DNA from: an uncultured Paracoccaceae bacterium
GTDB taxonomy: Bacteria > Pseudomonadota > Alphaproteobacteria > Rhodobacterales > Rhodobacteraceae
DNA: 35,492 bases
Direction: 5' to 3'
NCBI GenBank assembly: GCA_937920555.1
Contig: CAKZTM010000079.1
Coordinates: forward strand, 1 to 35,492
Position numbers and translations under genes: made by a program. The notes beneath the pieces were generated by a model. It made no database searches and had not been told where the DNA came from. It saw nothing but the letters and a program-made list of their open reading frames with translations. Shown piece after piece: positions 7,745 to 14,707 of the stretch (positions within the stretch are counted from its first letter, which is position 1; every line of letters starts with the position of its first letter).

Positions 7745-8192
7745 GGCGTTACCGCTCTTTTTGTTAGGTTTTGCACACTCTACGGAATTGGCCCTGCGAA
7801 TGTCACCGGAAAAGAGCGGCAAATGTGCCAAATTGCGAAGATTGCCCTGCTTTTTAAGCCCGTCCGCAAGATTTCTTTCGAAAATTTGAAATAAAATCGA
7901 ATTTTCCCGCTCAGCTAAATGCATGAAATCTTTTGGTTTTTCTAAAACTCAAAAATAATTCTTGGATTTTCGCTATATTTTTGAGGACTTGTCCAATTTC
8001 CGCCCGATTTGAGGTGTCTAAAAGCGTTGTTCGAGACACAGTGTTTCGGACTTAAGGGTACGAAAGTGGAGAGATGACCTTGTTGGGTAACAGTGTTAAT
8101 TCTCTGTCTGTCTTGACTGCCTCTAACTGTACTCGGGAAACCGAGGCGTAACTTTAACTTGTGTAAGTGCTCAATCCTTGGAGGGAAACGAG
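7745..8192. promoter_or_regulatory. 448-base divergent control region between transglycosylase and pilin genes
   Basis: No gene is convincing here. The 5' half is A/T-rich (7900-7990). An imperfect palindrome GTTCGAGACAC-A-GTGTTTCGGAC occupies 8029-8051. The first pilin's leader contains a perfect stem CTCGG/CCGAG closing a GAAA tetraloop (8132-8145), a GNRA-type loop, and an alternative pairing of GCCTC (8119-8123) with GAGGC (8143-8147). The Shine-Dalgarno GGAGG (8180-8184) precedes the pilin ATG 8193. A promoter must be present, but I could not assign -35/-10 boxes with confidence. Confidence 0.5.
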
Positions 8193-8378
8193 ATGAAACT
8201 GTTTAAACTGGCTAACCAATTCTCTAAAGACGAAGACGGTGCGGTAACTGTAGACTGGGTAGTCTTGACAGCTGCTTTGGTTGGAATTGCTCTTGTTGTG
8301 ATTTCTACTGTTAAGTCCGGTATCGAAGAAGCTTCGACTGACATTAAAAACGAACTGACAAGCGCTCTGAGCGGTTAA
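8193..8378 (+). CDS. flp: Flp-family type IVb pilin 1
   Basis: This is a 61-residue prepilin. ATG 8193 is chosen over an in-frame TTG at 8178 because GGAGG lies between them. A 16-residue leader (MKLFKLANQFSKDEDG) ends in the glycine where the prepilin peptidase cuts, followed by AVTVDWVVLTAALVGI, the hydrophobic assembly helix. Position +5 of the mature pilin is Asp and +6 Trp, whereas classical Flp pilins have Glu-Tyr. The end reads IKNELTSALSG. It is the likely major subunit of the Tad pilus, first in the locus, and has a strong hairpin directly after it. It is nearly identical at its C-terminus to the next gene, indicating a recent duplication. Confidence 0.9.
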   Translation: MKLFKLANQFSKDEDGAVTVDWVVLTAALVGIALVVISTVKSGIEEASTDIKNELTSALSG

Positions 8379-8387
8379 GTTTGAAAG

Positions 8388-8415
8388 CGGAGCGGTGCAG
8401 TTTTGCGCCGCTCCG
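8388..8415 (+). terminator. Strong hairpin after first pilin gene (attenuator or mRNA stabiliser)
   Basis: CGGAGCGGTGCA (8388-8399) and TGCGCCGCTCCG (8404-8415) form a 12-bp stem with one G-U pair and a GTTT loop, starting 9 bases after the flp1 stop. What follows (GTTTACAG) is only weakly U-rich, so termination would be partial. Such stems often protect abundant pilin mRNA and let less transcript continue into the assembly genes. Confidence 0.65.
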
Positions 8416-8485
8416 GTTTACAGATCGTAGCGTTTGAGGGCATACTAGCACGACATAACGCAATGATCGCCCCGAAAGACCGAAT

Positions 8486-8686
8486 ATGACATTTCTCAAG
8501 CTCCGGCTACGGACTTCAGCCCAAAACTTCAGCAATGATGAAAGCGGCGCTGTGACCGTAGATTGGGTCGTTTTGACCGCCGCTTTGGTAGGAATTGTGA
8601 TCACCTTGATCTCAACCATCACCGCGGGAATTGAGGAAGCTGCAACCGACATCAAGAACGAACTGACAAGCGCGCTCAGCGGCTAA
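8486..8686 (+). CDS. flp: Flp-family type IVb pilin 2
   Basis: This 66-residue prepilin has a 21-residue basic leader ending ...NDESG, cleavage expected after Gly21, and then AVTVDWVVLTAALVGIVITLIST. As in pilin 1, the mature +5/+6 residues are Asp-Trp. The C-terminal IEEAATDIKNELTSALSG is almost the same as pilin 1 (both end IKNELTSALSG), also at the DNA level, so the two are recent paralogues. The Shine-Dalgarno is poor (GAAAGACC), suggesting lower translation than pilin 1. It could be a minor or phase-specific subunit of the same pilus. Confidence 0.87.
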   Translation: MTFLKLRLRTSAQNFSNDESGAVTVDWVVLTAALVGIVITLISTITAGIEEAATDIKNELTSALSG

Positions 8687-8884
8687 CCTAAAGGCGCATG
8701 CCGCAGACATTGTCATTTGTAAAACCCGTTGGTTCAAACAAACTTGCGGAGGCAGATAGACCTGCCCTCACAAAACAACACAAGACACGCAATGGTCATT
8801 ATTTGGCTAAGATGATGACATCTTAAAGAAGCATTCAAAGGGTCTAGTAAGAATTAAGCGTATTAGGTGAAGTGGAACAGTAAA

Positions 8885-9070
8885 ATGAATGTCCTGTGTC
8901 TTTTGAAAAATGCCATCGATGACGAATCTGGCGCGGTAACCGTCGACTGGGTTGTTTTGGCCGCCGCAACTGTCCTGATGGGCACATCGGTCATCACTGT
9001 CTTGAAGCCCGGCTTCACCGATGGTGCGAATTTGATCAGCTCCGCAATTATTTCGGCAACAACCTTCTAG
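8885..9070 (+). CDS. flp: Flp-family type IVb pilin 3 (divergent)
   Basis: From ATG 8885 it has 61 residues and a 16-residue leader ending DDESG, the same leader length as pilin 1; a GTG at 8867 would add 6 residues. After the predicted cut comes AVTVDWVVLAAATVLMGTSV, again with Asp-Trp at +5/+6. The C-terminal part (PGFTDGANLISSAIISATTF) differs fully from pilins 1 and 2, including a proline after the helix and loss of the acidic segment. It lies 136 bases before cpaB, after a 198-base gap with no other gene. It may be a specialised minor pilin such as a tip or initiation subunit. Confidence 0.82.
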   Translation: MNVLCLLKNAIDDESGAVTVDWVVLAAATVLMGTSVITVLKPGFTDGANLISSAIISATTF

Positions 9071-9110
9071 TGGCGGATGCGATGAGTTAGACTAGTTTCA
9101 CAAGATTTTA

Positions 9111-9134
9111 CTGTTAGAAAGTGAATGGTAACAG
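9111..9134. promoter_or_regulatory. Inverted repeat upstream of cpaB
   Basis: CTGTTA (9111-9116) and TAACAG (9129-9134) are perfect inverted arms separated by 12 bases, 73 bases before the cpaB ATG. This has the geometry of a dimeric regulator site, which would allow the assembly genes to be controlled apart from the pilins. Function is unproven. Confidence 0.3.
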
Positions 9135-9206
9135 ATTGTGTGATACGATATGTGATCCACTTACGAACGAAGCCCGAAAAGCACTGCCCCAATCAAGGTC
9201 CCCAAA

Positions 9207-10040
9207 ATGCGTCTTGTCTTCCTACTCGTTCTTCTCGCCGGAATTGGACTTGCCGGTTTTGGCGTCTATATGGCCAGCGAAATGTTCAACCGCGACCAGA
9301 GCGAGCTTAAGCGCCTGCGCACAGCCTTGTCCGGTCAGGTAGACCTTGGACCGGTGGTGGTCTCGACCAAAGAATTGCGATACGGCCAGCCGTTGACCGC
9401 CGATATGATCAAAATCGTGGAATGGCCGATCAACGCGCGCCCGGCCAATGTCTTCACCTCAATCGAAGATATCTTGGGCCCAGAAAACTCCAAACCGCGG
9501 GCAATCACCCGACTGATCGAACCCGGCGAAGCTGTTTTGACAACAAAAGTCACTGATTTTGGTCAGGATGCGGGCGTTGCATCGAAATTGTCTCCCGGCA
9601 TGCGTGCCTTCACCATTCGCGTTGACGTGGCCTCCGGTGTGTCTGGATTTTTGCAGCCCGGCGATAGCGTGGACATTTTGTGGTCCGGTCGTGACGGCGG
9701 TGGCACCATTACCCGGTTGATCCTTGAGAACATCAAGTTGATCGCCATTGACCAAAGCACAGACGGCGACACGAACCGCCCGGTTGTGGCCCGCACAGTG
9801 ACCGTCGAAGTGGCTCCGATCACAGTGGCATCTCTGGCACAGGCCCAGCAGACCGGAAAACTGTCGCTCTCCTTGCGCGGTGCGGAAGACGAAACCTCCT
9901 CCGGACCGATCGAGGTTGATTTGGCCGACATCATCGGCAAGGTCGAAACCGTCGTCCAGCAAGAGCGGGTTTGTACAATCAAGGTGCGCAAAGGTGCCGA
10001 AGTTGTTGAGATCCCCGCCGATTGCCCCCCGGCTCAATAA
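9207..10040 (+). CDS. cpaB: Tad pilus assembly protein CpaB/RcpC
   Basis: This 277-residue protein has an N-terminal membrane anchor (LVFLLVLLAGIGLAGFGVYM, residues 3-22), a SAF-type domain at about 48-115 (VVVSTKELRYGQPLTADMI...ITRLIEPGEAVL), and the RcpC domain with MRAFTIRVDVASGVSGFLQPGDSVDIL (about 131-157). RcpC proteins are periplasmic, help the secretin channel gate or assemble, and may bind peptidoglycan through the SAF fold. AAGG eight bases upstream supports ATG 9207. Two cysteines near the C-terminus (QERVCTI and PADCPP) could form a disulphide. It is followed by cpaC, as in most Tad loci. Confidence 0.93.
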   Translation: MRLVFLLVLLAGIGLAGFGVYMASEMFNRDQSELKRLRTALSGQVDLGPVVVSTKELRYGQPLTADMIKIVEWPINARPANVFTSIEDILGPENSKPRAITRLIEPGEAVLTTKVTDFGQDAGVASKLSPGMRAFTIRVDVASGVSGFLQPGDSVDILWSGRDGGGTITRLILENIKLIAIDQSTDGDTNRPVVARTVTVEVAPITVASLAQAQQTGKLSLSLRGAEDETSSGPIEVDLADIIGKVETVVQQERVCTIKVRKGAEVVEIPADCPPAQ

Positions 10041-10145
10041 AGCCACATCACAACCGCAAACTGTGACTTATCCACATCAACTAGTGTGGTTAAGAGTTTG
10101 ATTCTTGCTATATTTCAAACAGTACACCATTCTGACGTGGATTAA

Positions 10146-10163
10146 GGACCGATCCAACGGTCC
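10146..10163 (+). promoter_or_regulatory. Hairpin in cpaC leader
   Basis: GGACCG (10146-10151) and CGGTCC (10158-10163) form a perfect 6-bp stem with a 6-base loop in the 161-base gap between cpaB and cpaC. A further stem, CCACA/TGTGG with ACTAGT in the loop, lies just upstream around 10072-10089. They may tune translation or processing of the secretin message. Confidence 0.3.
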
Positions 10164-10201
10164 AATCTACCAGAAATAGTGATTTTGAGAGGCAGGATCA
10201 C

Positions 10202-11626
10202 ATGAAATTGAGCACGCTAATTCAAGCGGGTCTTGTCGGCATTGCACTTGCAGTCCCGGCAGCACAGCCCGTATCAGCCCAAAACGTTCTAAACGTCATG
10301 CGCGGTGCTGCATCCAACAGTATATCTGTTGCTGTAAACCGCGCTGTTGTTATGGAAAGCGATCGCGTCTTCGCAGAGGTTTCGGTGGCCAACCCCGGTA
10401 TCGCTGACGTCGCGGCATTGTCCGACCGTAACTTGTACGTTTTGGGAAAAGTCCCCGGACGCACCACATTGACATTGCTTGGTCCCGATGGCGGACTGAT
10501 CACCAATGTCGACATTCGGGTCGCACCGGATATCGCCGAGTTTAAAGAACGCCTGCGCGAAATTCTTCCACGCGAGAAAGTGGAAGTCCGAACCGCTAAT
10601 GACGGCATCGTTTTGTCAGGGCAAGTGTCCAGCTCACAAAAGCTGGCGCGGGCTCTGGAACTTGCGGAACGCTATGCGCCTGAGCGGGTGACAAACCTTC
10701 TCACCGTTGGCGGCACCCAGCAGGTGATGCTCAAAGTGCGCTTTGCAGAAATGCAGCGTAACGTGGCCAAAAACCTTTCAACGTCACTGGGCATCGGCCG
10801 CTCCGGCTCCTCCAGCTACGGCGTCGCAGGCAATGGCGGCTTTGGCAGCGGAAACCTGGGCGCTCTTGCAGACGGGAACCCGTTGACCCCAGGAGGACCA
10901 ATCGGGGCCGCAGGTGCCAACAGCAACACCTACGGCAATCTGGGCTTCAGCCTCGCTGGGCTGGAAGTCAACATGCTGCTCGAAGCGCTTGAGCAAAAAG
11001 GCATGGTCCGCACACTCGCGGAGCCGAATATCGTTGCGATTTCCGGGCAAGACGCGGAGTTTCTCGCCGGTGGCGAATATCCGATCCCGGTTGTTGAAGA
11101 TGGTGCCGTTCAAATCGAATACCGCCCCTTTGGTGTTGAGCTGCTGTTCAAACCAACAGTTGTCGGTGACGATCTGATCAATCTGGAACTCGGTGCCACG
11201 GTCAGCGCCATTGACCCAACCGTCGCCGTGACCACAAACGGCATTACGGTCAACGGCTTCTCCGTGCGCCGCGCGGTCACCACCGTCGAGATGAGAGACG
11301 GCGAAAGCTTCGCAATTGCGGGCCTTTTGCAAGAAGACTTCAACGATCTGGTGGGACAGGTTCCATGGTTGGGCGATGTTCCGATCCTGGGCTCGCTCTT
11401 CCGCTCAACGGAGTTTGAACGCCGTCAGTCGGAACTGGTGATCATCGTGACACCACATCTGGTTGTACCAACATCCGGTGAGGCCTTGTCGCTGCCAACA
11501 GACAGAATGCGCATCCCAACCGAACGTGAACTGTTCCTCTACGGTAAAGTAGAAGGACGTCAGGGCGCGGCCGGTCAAGTTGCACAACAAGATCTGCAAG
11601 GATCCCTTGGATACGTGGTGGAGTGA
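10202..11626 (+). CDS. cpaC: Tad pilus outer-membrane secretin CpaC/RcpA
   Basis: This is a 474-residue secretin. The signal peptide MKLSTLIQAGLVGIALAVPA is cleaved near VSA (26). An N-terminal pilus-assembly domain follows (VAVNRAVVMESDRVFAEVSVANPGIADV, about 39-65), with a BON-like part and then the secretin core: VMLKVRFAEMQRNVAKN, LEALEQKGMVRTLAEPNIVAISGQDAEFLAGGEYPIPV, VELLFKPTVV and the C-terminal QSELVIIVTPHLV. It forms the multimeric outer-membrane channel through which the Flp pilus emerges. A Gly/Ser/Asn-rich insert (about 197-240) varies in this family. The stop overlaps an in-frame GTG of the next gene. Confidence 0.95.
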   Translation: MKLSTLIQAGLVGIALAVPAAQPVSAQNVLNVMRGAASNSISVAVNRAVVMESDRVFAEVSVANPGIADVAALSDRNLYVLGKVPGRTTLTLLGPDGGLITNVDIRVAPDIAEFKERLREILPREKVEVRTANDGIVLSGQVSSSQKLARALELAERYAPERVTNLLTVGGTQQVMLKVRFAEMQRNVAKNLSTSLGIGRSGSSSYGVAGNGGFGSGNLGALADGNPLTPGGPIGAAGANSNTYGNLGFSLAGLEVNMLLEALEQKGMVRTLAEPNIVAISGQDAEFLAGGEYPIPVVEDGAVQIEYRPFGVELLFKPTVVGDDLINLELGATVSAIDPTVAVTTNGITVNGFSVRRAVTTVEMRDGESFAIAGLLQEDFNDLVGQVPWLGDVPILGSLFRSTEFERRQSELVIIVTPHLVVPTSGEALSLPTDRMRIPTERELFLYGKVEGRQGAAGQVAQQDLQGSLGYVVE

Positions 11627-11631
11627 GAGAG

Positions 11632-12246
11632 ATGAAAAAACCAATACTAGCATCCGCATCCCTCGTTGTTTTGGCCGCTGCCTGTACGCAGACACCGGTC
11701 GGAACGCTCAACAATCAAAGCGCCTTTGGAAATTCCTATATCGAAAACCAATCGGCGCAGATTGCCTACGGCTCCGAGGCGCGCCTCAAAAATCTGGGGA
11801 CGGCTTTTAACAACGCCGTGCCCACCATGATCAACTTTGAGTTCAACAAATCCAATCTGGATGCCGAAGCGCGCCGCGTGCTAGGCCTTCAGGCCGATTG
11901 GATCAAACGCCACCCCAATGTGCGGTTCTCGGTGTATGGCCATACGGATATGGTCGGCAGCAACCGCTACAACTACAATCTGGGACTGCGACGGGCCCGA
12001 AACTCGGTCAATCACCTTGTTTCACTTGGTGTAAAAAGGTCACAGCTCAAAGCGCTGGTCTCGCGCGGTGAGACGCAGCCTCTGGTCGCCTCCGGTGGCC
12101 CTGAAAGGCTCAACAGACGCGCCGTAACAGGCGTTTCAGGCTTCTTGCAGGGCTTTAGAGGCGCTGGCATGGACGGCAAACGCGCTGTCATCGTCTATAA
12201 CGAATATGTAGGCGATGAAGGCTCCGAGGTTGTCGTAGCCGAGTAG
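11632..12246 (+). CDS. OmpA-family lipoprotein of the Tad locus (CpaD position)
   Basis: ATG 11632 gives 204 residues; GGAG at the end of cpaC is the likely ribosome site. The lipobox LAAAC places lipidated Cys at 18. An OmpA-like peptidoglycan-binding domain spans about residues 65-165: FEFNKSNLDAEARRVLGLQADWI, GHTDMVGSNRYN, LGLRRARNSVNHLV, and NRRAV. In many Tad systems this position holds CpaD, a lipoprotein pilotin. Here the protein instead has an OmpA-type domain, which would tie the secretin to the cell wall. The C-terminal tail (MDGKRAVIVYNEYVGDEG) is outside the OmpA fold. Role as secretin pilot or anchor is inferred from position. Confidence 0.87.
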   Translation: MKKPILASASLVVLAAACTQTPVGTLNNQSAFGNSYIENQSAQIAYGSEARLKNLGTAFNNAVPTMINFEFNKSNLDAEARRVLGLQADWIKRHPNVRFSVYGHTDMVGSNRYNYNLGLRRARNSVNHLVSLGVKRSQLKALVSRGETQPLVASGGPERLNRRAVTGVSGFLQGFRGAGMDGKRAVIVYNEYVGDEGSEVVVAE

Positions 12247-12280
12247 GCTTAAAAAATCGAATTTTAGGCTAAAATAAATT

Positions 12281-12324
12281 GCCCCACACCCGTTTTTCGT
12301 GCATAGAAACAACGGGTGTGGGGC
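12281..12324 (+). terminator. 14-bp perfect hairpin between OmpA-like gene and tadE
   Basis: GCCCCACACCCGTT (12281-12294) is perfectly complementary to AACGGGTGTGGGGC (12311-12324), with a 16-base loop. The downstream sequence TTGTCTTGTG is only mildly U-rich. It lies 34 bases after the OmpA-like stop and just before the tadE ribosome site, so it is likely an attenuator or RNA-processing point dividing the locus. Confidence 0.65.
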
Positions 12325-12345
12325 TTGTCTTGTGAGGGTATTCGC

Positions 12346-12825
12346 GTGACGTGCCGCCGCGGTGTTAATATACGAAAATTTCTGTCCGATAAGACCGGTT
12401 CTTCAACGGTTGAATTCGTGATTGCTTTGCCAATCTTGCTCGCAATGCTGGCCTTCTCGGTTCAATACGGGAACGCCCTCAAAGTCCGCAATAATCTGGA
12501 CATCGCCTCCAGAGATGCGGCGCGCTACCTTGCGCGCGCTCCACTTGATGTCAGCGGCACCGATGTCGATCAGGTTTTCAAAGATCGCGCCCGCGCCATT
12601 GTGGCCGCAAGGGTGGCGACCACCAAAAGCACGATCTCCACATTTGCCCCCACCAGCAACAGCACCGTGGCGACCGTTGCCGTGACCATCGATGTCCCCT
12701 TCCCGCTTTTGAAATGGCTGGGCCTGTTCACCAGCGCAGATCCCACATTGTCCATGTCCTCCGCCGAAAGCTGGGCGCGCACCGGTGACGGGGTGACCAC
12801 CAGCAGCACATCGGGGGGAAGCTGA
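12346..12825 (+). CDS. tadE: TadE-like pseudopilin
   Basis: GTG 12346 is preferred over a GTG at 12316 because GAGGG sits 7 bases upstream and 12316 lies inside a hairpin arm. The product is 159 residues. The leader ends ...DKTG (Gly18), followed by SSTVEFVIALPILLAMLAFSVQYGNALKVRNNL, a type IV prepilin motif with Glu+5 and Phe+6, cut by the prepilin peptidase. The remainder is a periplasmic domain with a Ser/Thr-rich tail. TadE/F pseudopilins help assemble the pilus and are not its main subunit. The stop is one base before the ATG of the next pseudopilin. Confidence 0.86.
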   Translation: MTCRRGVNIRKFLSDKTGSSTVEFVIALPILLAMLAFSVQYGNALKVRNNLDIASRDAARYLARAPLDVSGTDVDQVFKDRARAIVAARVATTKSTISTFAPTSNSTVATVAVTIDVPFPLLKWLGLFTSADPTLSMSSAESWARTGDGVTTSSTSGGS

Positions 12826-12826
12826 T

Positions 12827-13453
12827 ATGAAATCCCTCCGACTGAACTTTAAGAACTTCCTCAAAGGCGACACCAGCGGCAGCGCCACGGTCGAGTTTGT
12901 CATCATCTTCCCGGTCCTGTTCTTTTTCGTGGGCTTTATTTTGCTGCTGGCATTCGACTTCTTTTGGATGCTGACCTCGCAAAAGGCCGTGGAACGCGGC
13001 GCCCGCCTCGCCGTGACCATGCTACCGGTGCCAGACGCCCTGATCGAACAAGGACGGGTCATCAACTACACGCTCACCACATCCGCAGATGACGGCGAGC
13101 CGTGTTTGCCCGGCGGTAATTGCGCCGCAGTTCCGACATATTCTTGCCGTGGTGGGACATATATTAACCAAAGTACATCACCATACTGTAATGTGACACG
13201 GTTTAATCAAATCTACGACGTGGTCAGAAACTTAGCGCCGAACTCGATCGTGCCGGCGGATCTGACAGTAACATATGAGGACAGCGGCTTGGGCCGAGCA
13301 ACAGAATCTTATATACCACTTGTTACTGTGGAATTGCAGCAAACGCGGGTTTTAAGCTCGTTCACGTGGTTAGAGCGATTTTTCCCAATCCTGGGGAATA
13401 CGGCAGTGCCAACAGTGGCCGCCGCGTTCGTCGGGGAAAACATGGGCAATTGA
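12827..13453 (+). CDS. TadE/TadF-like pseudopilin with cysteine-rich insert
   Basis: This 208-residue protein has its prepilin cut after Gly18 (GDTSG), followed by SATVEFVIIFPVLFFFVGFILLLAF, with the same leader length and the same Glu+5/Phe+6 spacing as the preceding TadE. A region with four cysteines lies at about residues 86-124 (EPCLPGGNC, YSC, SPYC) and may form two disulphides. The DNA from about 13130 to 13350 is clearly more A/T-rich than its surroundings, suggesting a variable or acquired surface segment. It corresponds to TadF by position. A vWA-containing TadG is not found in the window. Confidence 0.83.
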   Translation: MKSLRLNFKNFLKGDTSGSATVEFVIIFPVLFFFVGFILLLAFDFFWMLTSQKAVERGARLAVTMLPVPDALIEQGRVINYTLTTSADDGEPCLPGGNCAAVPTYSCRGGTYINQSTSPYCNVTRFNQIYDVVRNLAPNSIVPADLTVTYEDSGLGRATESYIPLVTVELQQTRVLSSFTWLERFFPILGNTAVPTVAAAFVGENMGN

Positions 13454-13468
13454 GGGCAAATAGACGAT

Positions 13469-14695
13469 ATGGCACTGAAACTCACCAAGGAGACCCAAGT
13501 TAAGGTCGAAGCGTATGCAATTGCCAATGATATCCGGCGATTCGATCTGCTTGTGGAGGATCTCGATACCGAACTTTCCAAAAACTGGGCGCCACTCACT
13601 TTCGAAGAAGGGCTGGCGAAGTACCAAAAAGACCCGTTTGACGAGTTGGAATTCGTGGTCGTCGCCGTTGATCGCGCTGATGAAGCGAATTTGGGTCCGG
13701 CTGCAAATGTCATCACCTCGGCCAAAGCGATGGGGATCAAAGTGCTGTTGGTGGCCCATGAGCTTAGCCCGATTGCCCTTCACCAGTTAATGCGTTTGGG
13801 TGCGGATGATTTTGCCCCCTATCCGCTGCCCGAAGGTGCGCTTACAGATTCCCTTGAGCGGCTCCGCGATATGCCCAATAACCCGGCGGAAACAAAAGAA
13901 AAATCCGGGAAAAACCGGCGCGGGATGATCCTGCCGGTTTATGGGATCGCAGGCGGTGTCGGTGCCTCCACATTCGCCGTAAACCTGGCTTGGGAAATGG
14001 CCACATATACCAAGAAAACCAACAAGCGCGTCGCTCTTTTGGATCTCAACTTCCAATACGGCTCGGTCTCCACATATCTCGATATGCCCCGGCGCGAAGC
14101 GATCTACGATCTGTTGTCGGACGCCTCCAATGTGGACAATGACGGTCTGGCTCAGGCGCTCAGCAGCTTTAAGACGCGCCTTGCGGTGCTGACCTCGCCG
14201 CTGGATGCGCTGCCGCTCGATATTGTCGGTGCCGATGATATGGAAAAACTGCTGCGCACCGCCGCTATGTCTTATGATTTTGTTGTGGTTGATATGCCCA
14301 GCACGCTGGTCGGCTGGTCGGACCGGGTTTTGCAAATCTCCGAAGCTATGTTTGCGGTGTTGGAGGTGGATATGCGCTCCGCCCAAAACGCGCTGCGCTT
14401 CTTGCGGACCCTCAAGGCGGAGGACCTTCCGCACGAGAAAATCCAGTATGCGCTCAACCGCGCGCCCGGATTTACAGACATGAACGGCAAGGGCCGGATC
14501 AAGCGTTTGGCCGAATCACTGGCGATCGACATCAACATTCTACTGCCAGATGGTGGCAAAGCGGTCACAAATTCCAACGATCAGGGGCTTCCGCTGTCAG
14601 AAACGGCACCAAAAAACGCTCTTCGTAAGGAAATTCGCAGAATTGCCACATCTTTGGTGGATATGGCTGCTGAGCAAAAAGCAGCTGTCGCCTGA
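13469..14695 (+). CDS. cpaE: Tad pilus localisation ATPase CpaE/TadZ
   Basis: This 408-residue protein has an N-terminal receiver-like domain without the usual phosphoacceptor arrangement (about 10-135, LLVAHELSPIALHQLMRLGADDF), then a ParA/MinD-type ATPase domain from about 150. The deviant Walker A reads GIAGGVGASTFAVNLAWEMA near 159-178, with Ala where ParA proteins have the signature lysines. VALLDLNFQYGSVSTYLDM and FVVVDMPST follow. TadZ proteins sit at the pole or mark the site where the pilus machine assembles. Loss of both lysines suggests nucleotide binding with weak or no hydrolysis, as described for other TadZ proteins. It is followed after 12 bases by cpaF. Confidence 0.92.
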   Translation: MALKLTKETQVKVEAYAIANDIRRFDLLVEDLDTELSKNWAPLTFEEGLAKYQKDPFDELEFVVVAVDRADEANLGPAANVITSAKAMGIKVLLVAHELSPIALHQLMRLGADDFAPYPLPEGALTDSLERLRDMPNNPAETKEKSGKNRRGMILPVYGIAGGVGASTFAVNLAWEMATYTKKTNKRVALLDLNFQYGSVSTYLDMPRREAIYDLLSDASNVDNDGLAQALSSFKTRLAVLTSPLDALPLDIVGADDMEKLLRTAAMSYDFVVVDMPSTLVGWSDRVLQISEAMFAVLEVDMRSAQNALRFLRTLKAEDLPHEKIQYALNRAPGFTDMNGKGRIKRLAESLAIDINILLPDGGKAVTNSNDQGLPLSETAPKNALRKEIRRIATSLVDMAAEQKAAVA

Positions 14696-14707
14696 GGGGT
14701 ATGAAAA

